Shown piece after piece: positions 26,925 to 34,741 of a DNA stretch of 64,000 nt. This DNA is from Thermomicrobiales bacterium. GTDB lineage: Bacteria > Chloroflexota > Chloroflexia > Thermomicrobiales > UBA6265. The stretch is taken from contig JAMLHR010000007.1 of NCBI GenBank assembly GCA_023957015.1, positions 19,354-83,353 on the forward strand, given 5' to 3'. The notes beneath the pieces were generated by a model, which had not been told where the DNA came from, searched no databases, and saw only the letters and a program-made list of their open reading frames with translations. Made by a program: the position numbers and the translations under genes. The first letter of the stretch is position 1. The number at the start of each line of letters is the position of its first letter.

Positions 26925-27326
26925 ATGGCAAACGAACGATTTACCGGTCCGGTCAACTACGTGGTGTTCGGCATACCGCCGACCGCCTCGGCCGTCGAGG
27001 GCCTGGAGACCGTATTGAGTCAGGTCGAGAACAAGTCAATCGAGATTCTCGATATCGAGTGCGTGCGTGGTGATGCAACGGCCTGCGCGGTCACCGAGAT
27101 GCATGGAGAAGGTCTTGCCGCGTATGAGGGTGCCTTCTCTGGCCTTCTCGACGACGAGGATCTGGCCGAAATCGCCGCCGAGCTGTCTCCAGACTGGTCA
27201 GCAATCGTGATCATCTATGAAGATCGCGCGATGGCGGGGGCCGCACGAAGATGGGCGGAAGCCGGAGGAACCGAACTCCTCGTCGGTGGCATTGATATTC
27301 AGCAGCTCGAAGCTGCTATTGAATGA
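26925..27326 (+). CDS. DUF6325-like protein
   Basis: 133 residues from ATG at 26925 (GAGGTT upstream). It begins MANERFTGPVNYVVFGIP and continues as alternating strands and helices with ENKSIEILDIECVRGDATACAVTEM and a C-terminal VIIYEDRAMAGAARRWAEAGGTELL, which matches the DUF6325 type seen in actinobacteria and chloroflexi, often annotated only as hypothetical. Followed after 12 bases by a SHOCT-domain gene, a pair that recurs in those phyla, so probably one transcript. No enzyme motif is evident. Confidence 0.65.
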   Translation: MANERFTGPVNYVVFGIPPTASAVEGLETVLSQVENKSIEILDIECVRGDATACAVTEMHGEGLAAYEGAFSGLLDDEDLAEIAAELSPDWSAIVIIYEDRAMAGAARRWAEAGGTELLVGGIDIQQLEAAIE

Positions 27327-27338
27327 AAGGAACGTTCA

Positions 27339-27575
27339 ATGGGACTTCTCGGTACCGCCGCCAAGGCGTACGTCGCTACCCGCGTTGTCGGTAGCACTCA
27401 TCGTCGGCAACAGCAACGCTGGGCCGCACAGGATCAAGATGCATCGGCACCCGCCACGAACGCAGGTACGACGTCTGTGCTTGACCAGTTGACGCAACTG
27501 GGGCAGCTTCGCGACGCGGGTATTCTCACCGAAGCTGAGTTTGAGGCGAAGAAGCAGATGATTCTCGCCGGTTAA
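27339..27575 (+). CDS. SHOCT-domain small protein
   Basis: 78 residues. The C-terminal half DQLTQLGQLRDAGILTEAEFEAKKQMIL is a SHOCT (short C-terminal) domain, which usually sits at the ends of proteins and oligomerises or binds nucleic acid. The N-terminal part (GLLGTAAKAYVATRVVG...) is short and mildly hydrophobic, then Gln/Arg-rich. RBS AAAGGAAC before ATG. Downstream of the DUF6325-like gene. Confidence 0.82.
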   Translation: MGLLGTAAKAYVATRVVGSTHRRQQQRWAAQDQDASAPATNAGTTSVLDQLTQLGQLRDAGILTEAEFEAKKQMILAG

Positions 27576-27604
27576 CGCAGTACGCATCGACGTGATACGC
27601 GCAA

Positions 27605-27640
27605 AGAAACCGGCCCGAGAAATCTCTCAGGCCGGTTTCT
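27605..27640. terminator. Hairpin between SHOCT gene and tRNA-Glu
   Basis: Stem AGAAACCGGCC (27605-27615) pairs with GGCCGGTTTCT (27630-27640), with a further CGAGA/TCTC inside. It lies between convergent genes and can serve both directions; the T-tract is short. Confidence 0.6.
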
Positions 27641-27648
27641 AGTGGTAG

Positions 27649-27725
27649 TGGTACCCCGTACCGGATTCGAACCGGTGATCTTCACCTTGAAAGGGTGACG
27701 TCCTGGGCCGCTAGACTAACGGGGC
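27649..27725 (-). tRNA. tRNA-Glu (TTC)
   Basis: Cloverleaf read on the minus strand: acceptor GCCCCGT with G-U at the base, D-arm TAGTCTAGCGG, anticodon loop CTTTCAA with TTC, T-arm CCGGTTCGAATCCGG, CCA encoded. The anticodon stem is CACCC/GGGTG. Confidence 0.95.
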
Positions 27726-28128
27726 ACAGCGGAAGGAATACTACGCGGAACCATTGATGCTGTCAAGAAAACGCGAATGAATCCAGTTGCGGTACCCGAG
27801 GCGTACATTTCACTGAAAGTGGCGAAATACCGATTCGCAACTTATTATAGGTGGTGTAGATATCGCCTAGAGGTGACAAGTAAGCGGAGTTCACGGCAAA
27901 CAATGGTGTTTTCGACGTGATGTGCAAACAAAGGGAGATTCGCGGGGTAGGCTCCGCGTCTGGCCTGTTCGTTCGCTTTTCATGACGTCGACGTTGAATT
28001 CGCAGCTAACCAAGGTTCACAATAGGCGCATACCTGCGCCGGGTTACCGGCCTCTCCGGGGAAATCCGGGGTGATGGTGACGTCAGTGGTGGCGTTGCAG
28101 AAAGTTATAGTCCAGGGGGTCTCTCGTT
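27726..28128. other. 403-base leader region before the ABC importer operon
   Basis: No gene found. A TATTAT box (27841-27846) is a weak promoter candidate. The region holds several small hairpins, for example CGCGGGGTAGGCTCCGCG near 27943-27960 and CTCCGGGGAAATCCGGGG near 28054-28071. I could not match it to a known riboswitch. A polypurine site CCAGGGGG lies just before the ATG. Confidence 0.4.
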
Positions 28129-29934
28129 ATGAAGGACATGGAAATCACTGCTCTCGTGGATCAGCTCCGCGAAGGCAGCATTAGCCGCCGCGGCTTTATG
28201 CGCCGCGCGACTGCGCTCGGTATCAGTGCCGGCGCGGCCGGTATGATGGCTCGCTCTGCCGCTGCGCAGGCCGATGCCACACCAGTTGCTGACGATACGG
28301 CAGCCGCTGACGTGGTTCGAAACGCGGTTACCCGCGAAGAGGCAATGGCTGCTATCGACGCCGCCTTCCCCTTCACCGAACCCGAGAATTTGGGTGGTCA
28401 GGTTATCTACCAGCAGAGCACCGATATCGGCACGGTCAATCCTGTTTTGTCCACCGATGTCTACTCCAGCTACATCACTGGCCTCATGTTCGAGTCGCTG
28501 ATCGGTGGCTCAGTGGTTGATGGTAAGGACATCCCGACCGGTCTGGCTGATGGCTGGGAAATCAGCGCCGATGGTATCGAGTACACCATCTTCCTGAACC
28601 CGAACGTCACCTTCCACGACGGTACACCGCTGACCTCTGCCGATGTGGTCTTCACCTTCGATGCCGCCCTGGCCGAGGACAGCATGAGCGTCCGTAAGGG
28701 GACGGTCGACAGCGTGCTCGATCGCTATGAAGCCATTGATGATCACACTGTCAAGTTCTACGCCAAGGCACCATCCGGTATCTTCCTGACAGAGGCGCTT
28801 GGTCAGTTCGGTATCGTTGCCAAGCACATCTGGGAAGAAGTAGCTCCGGTCGATTGGCCAAGTGACGGCGGTTCCACCGGCACCGATGCGTCCCGCGTTA
28901 TCGGTACGGGTCCGTTCAAGTTCGGCGAGTGGAAGCTCGGCGAGACCGTCTCGGTGGTTGAGAACGAGAACTACTGGATTCCGGAAGAGGTTCCGTACAT
29001 CGACGAGTTCATCTATCAGGTCGTTGCCGATAGCAACACCGTTATCGCAGCGCTCCAGACTGGCGCAACCGACCTCGGTGACGTGGGCTTTGGCGATGCT
29101 GACGGATTGATGGAATCCAATCCTGAGCTTCAGATCGTGGCCTACGATACCACGTCCATGAACTACTACCACCAGAATCAGGATGCATCCAAGTTCGAGC
29201 TGTTCACCGACGTCGCGATTCGCCAGGCGATGCTGTACGCGCTCGACCGCCAGCTGATCGCTGAGGCCGTGTACTTCGGTTACGCGATTCAGGCCGATGG
29301 CACTCAGCCAGTCCTTTCGATCGCCTATGACACAAGCAAGGTGAACACCGTCTACAACTACGATCCGGAGAAGGCCAAGGCGATTCTCGAGGAAGCGGGT
29401 TGGGTCGATGCCGACGGCGATGGTGTCCGCGAGAAGGACGGTCAGAAGCTGAGCTTCGAGGTCATCTACTCTGAAGGTACCTCCACCTATCCGGTGCAGA
29501 TCCCGGTCATGCAGGATTCCTGGAAGGCTGTTGGTATGGAAGCCATCACCTCGGCCATTCCGTTCCAATCCTTGCTGGATGCCACTGACGCTGGTACCTA
29601 CAACTGCTGCGTTCAGGGCTTCCAGTGGAGCATTGACGGTGGCCAGGATGCCATGTTCGCCACGGACATGACTCCGCCGAACGGCTTCAATAGCATGCGC
29701 TACAGCAATGCTGACTACGATGCCCTGATTCTGCCGAGCAAGACCGAGGTCGATCAGGCCAAGCGTATTGAGATCCTGCAGGAGCAATCCAACATCCTCA
29801 ATGATGACGCTGCCGTTGGTATCAACGTCTTCCGACAGAACATCATGGGTGCAGGTCCGAACGTACACAACTTCTTCCCGAATGGTTACAGCACCCTGTG
29901 GTGGCTGAACAAGGCGTGGGTGGACGCTCGCTAG
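28129..29934 (+). CDS. Extracellular solute-binding protein, family 5
   Basis: 601 residues. The N-terminus MKDMEITALVDQLREGSISRRGFMRRATALGISAGAAGM holds a twin-arginine motif (SRRGFMRR) and a hydrophobic region, so Tat export is likely. The mature part is an SBP_bac_5 protein (DppA/OppA/NikA group): LNPNVTFHDGTPLTSADVVFTFD, DGWEISADGIEYTIFL, PFKFGEWKLGETVSVVENENYW and RQAMLYALDRQLIAEAVYFG are the typical blocks. Ligand likely peptides or similar small solutes. First gene of an operon with two permeases; next gene starts 153 bases after the stop. Confidence 0.93.
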   Translation: MKDMEITALVDQLREGSISRRGFMRRATALGISAGAAGMMARSAAAQADATPVADDTAAADVVRNAVTREEAMAAIDAAFPFTEPENLGGQVIYQQSTDIGTVNPVLSTDVYSSYITGLMFESLIGGSVVDGKDIPTGLADGWEISADGIEYTIFLNPNVTFHDGTPLTSADVVFTFDAALAEDSMSVRKGTVDSVLDRYEAIDDHTVKFYAKAPSGIFLTEALGQFGIVAKHIWEEVAPVDWPSDGGSTGTDASRVIGTGPFKFGEWKLGETVSVVENENYWIPEEVPYIDEFIYQVVADSNTVIAALQTGATDLGDVGFGDADGLMESNPELQIVAYDTTSMNYYHQNQDASKFELFTDVAIRQAMLYALDRQLIAEAVYFGYAIQADGTQPVLSIAYDTSKVNTVYNYDPEKAKAILEEAGWVDADGDGVREKDGQKLSFEVIYSEGTSTYPVQIPVMQDSWKAVGMEAITSAIPFQSLLDATDAGTYNCCVQGFQWSIDGGQDAMFATDMTPPNGFNSMRYSNADYDALILPSKTEVDQAKRIEILQEQSNILNDDAAVGINVFRQNIMGAGPNVHNFFPNGYSTLWWLNKAWVDAR

Positions 29935-30087
29935 TCGAGTTTCTCCAACCTTTCGTGGAGGAGAATATGAGGGGGCAGCAGTTGCTGTCCCCTCATACAA
30001 GTTCACTCCCCTCGGTTACCATTAGGAACGCTCATCGATACCGGAGCGAGGCACTCCAGAACTCGAATCAGCGTGAGGAAACGTACT

Positions 30088-31056
30088 ATGACGCGATATA
30101 TTGTTCGTCGTCTGATCGGGCTCATTCCCCTACTACTTGGTATTTCGTTCATCGTATTCGCATTGATGAACATGGTGCCCGGCAGCCCGACGTCACAAAT
30201 GGAGTTCAACCCGAGCATCAAGCCCGCGGATATTGAGAGAATTAAAGAGAATCTTGGTTTAAATGACCCATGGTATCAGAGATATTTTACATGGCTCGGA
30301 AACGCTCTCCGTGGCGATTTGGGCATTAGTTTCATCAACGCTCAGCCAGTAACTCGGACCATTGCCACAGCAATGCCGAATACGCTGGCCTTGAGTATCC
30401 CCTCGATTATTCTTGCGGTTGCATTCGCGATACCGGTTGGTGTGCTTGGTGCGCTCAAGCGCAACTCCCTCTTCGACCGCATTACCACGATCTTCGCGAC
30501 GATCTTCTACTCCATGCCTACGATTTGGCTGGGAATGATGATGATCATTATCTTCGGTGTCCAGTTCCAAAGATGGGGACTCCCGTACCTTCCGGTCGCT
30601 GGTACACATGACTTGCGTTCGGGTGGTGGTTTCTGGGACAGAATAGAGCATATGATCATGCCGGTGATCACGCTTACACTCGTGAGTCTGGCTGGCTGGA
30701 CGCGGTATATCCGCACCCAGATGCTGGAAACGATCAACCAGGATTACGTACGCACAGCCAACGCCAAAGGCCTTGGGTACCGGATCGTTGTAATGCGACA
30801 CGCGTTCAAGAACGCGATGCTGCCGCTGGTGACGCTTATCGGTTTGAGCATTCCGGATATTTTCGGTGGCTCACTTATCGTGGAGAACGTCTTTGGTTAT
30901 CGTGGTATGGGTCAGGTACTGGTGGAGTCACTCAACACCAGCAACTACTCCGTTGCCATGGCCTGCGTGATGTTCTACGCCGTCCTGACAGTTTTCGGGA
31001 ACCTGGTCGCAGATGTGCTTTACGGCGTCCTCGATCCCCGCGTGCGGCTGGATTAA
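30088..31056 (+). CDS. ABC transporter permease (DppB-type)
   Basis: 322 residues from ATG at 30088 (GAGGAA seven bases upstream). The N-terminal MTRYIVRRLIGLIPLLLGISFIVFALMNMVPGSP is the standard start of peptide/nickel permeases of the DppB group. Six hydrophobic segments. The ABC loop (EAA-like) is RTANAKGLGYRIVVMRHAFKNAMLPLVTLIGL, which contacts the ATPase. Second gene in the operon. Confidence 0.93.
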   Translation: MTRYIVRRLIGLIPLLLGISFIVFALMNMVPGSPTSQMEFNPSIKPADIERIKENLGLNDPWYQRYFTWLGNALRGDLGISFINAQPVTRTIATAMPNTLALSIPSIILAVAFAIPVGVLGALKRNSLFDRITTIFATIFYSMPTIWLGMMMIIIFGVQFQRWGLPYLPVAGTHDLRSGGGFWDRIEHMIMPVITLTLVSLAGWTRYIRTQMLETINQDYVRTANAKGLGYRIVVMRHAFKNAMLPLVTLIGLSIPDIFGGSLIVENVFGYRGMGQVLVESLNTSNYSVAMACVMFYAVLTVFGNLVADVLYGVLDPRVRLD

Positions 31057-31080
31057 TCTGCGAACGAAAGGACTACGATC

Positions 31081-32085
31081 ATGACAGATGGTTCAGGATC
31101 CGGCACTGTTAGCAGAACCGAAGACTCACTTGCACATCAGAAATCTGTTGAGAAGTATCTGAGTCTCGGAGCCGCGGAGCGCGATCACCTCAAGGAGACA
31201 CCCGGGTTTTATACGCGCGCGTGGCGACGTCTGAAGAAAGACAGAGTTGCGATCATCGCCCTCTTGGGTCTGGTGTTGATCATTCTGTTCACTATCATCG
31301 CCCCCTTGTTGGAGCGTTGGGTAGGTGTGACATATACGCAGACAAACCTTCGGGCTGCGTTGCTGCCACCAGGTGGTACCTATGTGGACGCCGCAACAGG
31401 AGAGACCACACGCTTTTGGATGGGGACAGATGGTGCCGGCCGCGATATCCTGGTGCGTCTCGCTTATGGTGGACGAGTTTCGATGATGGTCGCAACGCTC
31501 GCGCTCATCTTCTCGCTCCTGATCGGCATGACGATAGGTGCCGTCGCTGGTTTCTTGGGTGGATTCGTCGATACTCTCCTCATGCGTTTTGTGGATACGC
31601 TGATGTGTATCCCCAGCATCACCCTGCTCCTGCTTTTCTCGGTGTGGATGAAACCAGGTCCAGTTGGTTTGGCATTTGTGATCGCCCTTCTCGGGTGGAC
31701 CGGCGTGAGCCGACTCATCCGCGGCGAAGTGTTATCACTCAAGCAGCGAGATTACGTGGATGCCGCGAGAGTGTTGGGTGCCAGCAACACCACCATCATC
31801 GTTCGTCACATTTTCCCGAATGTAGTGTCATTGGTCATCGTCTGGGCATCCTTGGCGCTCCCGAGCCTGATTCTCTATGAAGCAACACTCAGCTATCTTG
31901 GCTTCGGTGTACGCATGCCGGACCCGAGCTGGGGCAATATGCTTAATGAGGCTCGTGAGCTATTCCGTCGTAGTTGGTGGTTCACGTTCTTCCCCGGTAT
32001 GGCGATTCTTCTAACAGCCCTTTGCATCAACCTGCTCGGCAATGGTCTGCGTGACGCGCTTGATCCACGACTCAACGAACGGTAA
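31081..32085 (+). CDS. ABC transporter permease (DppC-type)
   Basis: 334 residues, ATG with AAAGGA upstream. An N-terminal extension of about 50 residues precedes the first hydrophobic segment (AIIALLGLVLIILFTIIAPLLE). The gated segment FWMGTDGAGRDILVRLAYGGRVSM is the DppC hallmark. The EAA loop is DYVDAARVLGASNTTIIVRHIFPNVVSLVIVW. With the DppB-type gene it forms the membrane channel. The next gene is a zinc-ribbon protein three bases on, not the expected ATPase. Confidence 0.93.
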   Translation: MTDGSGSGTVSRTEDSLAHQKSVEKYLSLGAAERDHLKETPGFYTRAWRRLKKDRVAIIALLGLVLIILFTIIAPLLERWVGVTYTQTNLRAALLPPGGTYVDAATGETTRFWMGTDGAGRDILVRLAYGGRVSMMVATLALIFSLLIGMTIGAVAGFLGGFVDTLLMRFVDTLMCIPSITLLLLFSVWMKPGPVGLAFVIALLGWTGVSRLIRGEVLSLKQRDYVDAARVLGASNTTIIVRHIFPNVVSLVIVWASLALPSLILYEATLSYLGFGVRMPDPSWGNMLNEARELFRRSWWFTFFPGMAILLTALCINLLGNGLRDALDPRLNER

Positions 32086-32088
32086 CTG

Positions 32089-32688
32089 ATGTATTGCACC
32101 AACTGCGGGCGCGAGCTCGCACCCGAAGCGAAGTTCTGCTCCAACTGCGGTGCTGCGGTCACCTCTGGCGCATCCGCAGAGCCCGCCATTGAGACGCCCG
32201 CCGAGCGCCGCGAACGCGAACGCCGGGAGGACTTCGCCAGGGCGTGGGGTACGAGCAACGAGTCGGCTGGCCGAGATCCTTCGGTGTCGCCTCAGGATGA
32301 CGAGTCGAGTGACGAAGCATCTCGGAGCGACGATTTGGTGGACCGAGATCCTTCGGTGTTGCCTCAGAATGACGTGGACAGCACTGGTGCTTTTGCCACT
32401 CGTTCGGCCACCTGGGAAGTGGAACGCGCCAAACTCCGCTCCGGTGATCTGGACGACGAGTGGAGCATGTCCGATCTCGGGCCTGCCAAGCCTCAGCGTC
32501 GACGGATCTGGCTATGGGTGGTGCTGGGATTGGTGGTGATTGCGGTTATCGCCTGTTGTGTGTTCGGTTGGTGGCTCCTGGGCACGGAGAGTGGCAAGGA
32601 GTTCATGAACAACATCGAAGTCCAACTGACTCAGACCGCCGAAGCAGTCCAGCGCGCAACGCAGCCACCAGCGACGCCACAGCCGTAG
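32089..32688 (+). CDS. Zinc-ribbon membrane protein with repeat-derived linker
   Basis: 199 residues. Residues 1-26 are a double zinc-ribbon: MYCTNCGRELAPEAKFCSNCG (two CxxC pairs). The linker is charged, and residues 61-96 contain two near-identical peptide units, RDPSVSPQDD and RDPSVLPQND, coded by a dispersed DNA repeat. A single transmembrane helix is at about 145-167 (WLWVVLGLVVIAVIACCVFGWWLLG). The C-terminal tail is short and Thr/Ala/Pro-rich. It starts three bases after the DppC-type stop, so it is translated with the importer; role unknown. Confidence 0.75.
   Translation: MYCTNCGRELAPEAKFCSNCGAAVTSGASAEPAIETPAERRERERREDFARAWGTSNESAGRDPSVSPQDDESSDEASRSDDLVDRDPSVLPQNDVDSTGAFATRSATWEVERAKLRSGDLDDEWSMSDLGPAKPQRRRIWLWVVLGLVVIAVIACCVFGWWLLGTESGKEFMNNIEVQLTQTAEAVQRATQPPATPQP
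32271..32376 (+). repeat. Family C repeat copies inside a coding sequence
   Basis: Two copies of a unit resembling CCGAGATCCTTCGGTGTCGC (start 32271 and 32343), each followed by CTCAGGATGAC or CTCAGAATGAC. The space between holds an inverted GAAGCATCTCGG. This is the dispersed GAAGAATC...TCAGA type; it stays in frame with the zinc-ribbon gene. Confidence 0.7.
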
Positions 32689-33077
32689 GCACTTACCGCG
32701 GGGTGATCATGTTGTGACGCGGTTGGAGTTTACGGTATGCCACAGGGTAGGTGTTTCTTGTCACCACCAATGTGTCCTCGTCATTCAGAGCCGTGTAACG
32801 GCGAAGAATCCCCGCGCGTAGCGCATCTGCCGCAGGCAGCCTCGACCATTGGTCATGGCGAGAGCTAATCCTTGGAACATACTCCGCTGCTGAAGGCGGC
32901 CGTAACGAAGTGGAGTAGCGGAAGCGAGCCCTCGCGTAGGACTCCGCGGGCTGCGCCCTCTGGGTGATCTTGCTGCTCCTTTTTGGTCCTCCGTAGAAAC
33001 ATCATTTCGATTCGTCGGATCCTGCCAAAATCATATCGTGACCCTTCACGGTACGGATACCATTTCAGGACGGCGCT
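32689..33077. other. 389-base intergenic region with a family C repeat
   Basis: No gene seen. Most of it (32779-32969) is a family C repeat element that begins CGTCATTCAGA and ends in CTCTGGGTGATC, and contains GAAGAATCCCCGCGCG; the same layout is at 45168-45315. The right end abuts the target duplication of the ISAs1-type element (33068-33077). Confidence 0.6.
32779..32969. repeat. Family C dispersed repeat, full copy
   Basis: About 190 bases with inverted end segments: TCATTCAGA...CGAAGAATC at the left and GGACTC...CTCTGGGTGATC at the right. Compare the copy at 45168-45315, which matches over the first 65 bases with few differences. Confidence 0.65.
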
Positions 33078-34334
33078 CAGGGCAATCGCATTTGACATGA
33101 CGTGACAATCTGCTGCATCCGGATCATTCCTGGTAGGTGTTTCTGGAGGTGCTCCTCATATCTGCTCCCGATCTGTATCCCGTCCCAACGATTGCCGCAG
33201 CCTTCAGCGAGGTGGTGGATCCGCGCGATGGACGGCCATGAAGCATCAGTTGCTGGATATCCTGACCATTGCCATCTGCGCCATCCTCTGTGGTGAGGAT
33301 GACTGGGTCGGTGTGGAGGAATGGGCAGAAATCCGGGAAGCTGGGCTGACCGCCTGGTTGGGACTGGAGCATGGTGTCCCCATCTCGCGACACCTTTGGT
33401 CGCGTCTTGCCAGATCGATCTGTGCAGTTTGAAGCTGGCTCCTATCGATGGGTCCGGGAGAGCCTCCCCGATCGTCCGGCAGCGGGGGTGATTGCGATTG
33501 ATGGCAAGACCGCGCGTCGTTCCGGTGATCCGCAACGCGAGCAGTCACCGCTCCATCTGGTGACGGCCTATGCGGTCGAGCAGCGACTGGTGATCGGCCA
33601 GAACGCCGTTGGGAGCAAGGCAAACGAGATCACGGTGATACCGGCACTTCTGGAGCGATTGGTGCTGAAGGAGCCAGGTGATCACCATTGATGCGATGGG
33701 ATGTCAGCGATCCTTCGCCGAGCAGATCGTGGCGGGTGGTGGGGACTATGTGCTGGCGGTCAAGGGGAATCAGGGTGCACGTTGTTAGAAGGCGTGGTCG
33801 ACACGACTTTGCCCTCGCACCCCAAGATACGGAGGTCGATATCGTGGAACATCAGACCATCAGAACAAAGAGGACATGAGGTCGGTTGGAAACTGGCGCG
33901 CACCTGTGCGGTGATTGCCGATCCAGCGGTGATCGCCTGTCAATCTGCCCGGCAATGGCCCGGATTGCGGTATCGTCCGCATTGCCGCCGCCCGTGCGTC
34001 GCGTCGGCCGCCACTGGCGGTTCCACCACCAGTACCCGCTACTACATCAGCAGCCTCCCCTCGGATGCAGGTGCGACTCAATCAGGTCATCCGCAGCCAC
34101 TGGGCGATCGAGAACAGTGCACTGGGTGTTGGACATGATCTATCGGGAAGATAGCAGTCGTGTTCGTCGCGGGTATGCGCAACCAGAATCTGAGCGGTGA
34201 TCGAGCGGCGCTCAATCTGCTGAAATCCACACCCAATCCCAGAAACCGAGCCTCCGCATTCTGCGCAAACGCGCGGGCTGGAGCATGGATATCCTCTTCG
34301 ACATGCTCGGTCTCACCTAAATGCGATTGCCCTG
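33078..34334 (+). mobile_element. ISAs1-family insertion sequence with broken transposase
   Basis: 1257 bp. Perfect 16-bp terminal inverted repeats CAGGGCAATCGCATTT (33078-33093 and, inverted, 34319-34334). A 10-bp direct repeat GGACGGCGCT flanks the element (33068-33077 and 34335-34344). The CAGGG end, the 10-bp duplication and the transposase remnants fit ISAs1. The right inverted repeat overlaps the transposase TAA. Confidence 0.88.
33160..34320 (+). pseudogene. ISAs1-family transposase, multiple frameshifts
   Basis: Fragments in several frames together resemble an ISAs1 transposase: DLYPVPTIAAAFSEVVDPRDGRP at the start, then LDILTIAICAILCGEDDWVGVEEWAEI, IAIDGKTARRSGD (catalytic Asp), [21 protein letters not shown] (second Asp; frame with [12 protein letters not shown]), and [26 protein letters not shown] (third acidic residue). 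I count at least four changes of frame (near 33238, 33385, 33680 and beyond 33780). The last codons encode MDILFDMLGLT and stop at TAA 34318. The gene is not functional as sequenced. Confidence 0.85.
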
Positions 34335-34342
34335 GGACGGCG

Positions 34343-34615
34343 CTACACTCCCCTCACCCAATCACCGGAATCGATCTTCTCGATGATATGCACGGCAACC
34401 GCCGCAACCTGGATGAGTTCCTCGCGCAAGTGCGCCAGATGCTCGGCGGTATCACCGTGGAATGTAACTGTCAGCCCCGCCTGCGCGACCTCACCACATT
34501 CCTCGGCCAGAATCGCGTTCCAGACAGGCATCGAGTGTGTCTGGTTCCCCCACCTCGCGTCCTGCGATTCACGCTCGGCGGTGATATCCGCGTAGATTCT
34601 CTCGCGATCTGTCAT
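34343..34615 (-). CDS. MazG-like nucleotide pyrophosphohydrolase-type protein
   Basis: 90 residues from ATG at 34615, preceded by CGGAGGAATTA. Helical: WNAILAEECGEVAQAGLTVTFHGDT and LREELIQVAAVAVHIIEKIDSG match the short MazG-like (NTP-PPase) family often found in phages and plasmids, with the EExGE metal motif (EECGE). May hydrolyse non-canonical nucleotides; that is inference. Its stop codon lies at the edge of the ISAs1 target duplication, so the element landed right after this gene. Confidence 0.7.
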   Translation of the reverse strand: MTDRERIYADITAERESQDARWGNQTHSMPVWNAILAEECGEVAQAGLTVTFHGDTAEHLAHLREELIQVAAVAVHIIEKIDSGDWVRGV

Positions 34616-34648
34616 GGTGATAATTCCTCCGATGAACACATACAGTGA

Positions 34649-34733
34649 AGCCCGGGGATAGTACCCCCCGGGCTCACGTCGTAACTGCGATCGTGCGTGA
34701 TCGCCCGGCAAGCCCGGGGATCAACCCCGAGCT
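34649..34733. repeat. Family A palindromic repeat pair
   Basis: Two hairpins of the AGCCCGGGG...CCCCGGGCT type at 34649-34673 and 34710-34733. They sit just downstream of pnp (stop 34742) and upstream of the MazG-like gene. Confidence 0.75.
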
Positions 34734-34741
34734 TACAGATG

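Noticed and set aside
27726..28128. Cobalamin, TPP or glycine riboswitch
   Set aside because: I looked for the usual conserved cores and did not see one; the hairpins alone are not enough.
34343..34615. Prophage
   Set aside because: A MazG-like gene alone; no integrase, terminase, capsid or tail genes are nearby.
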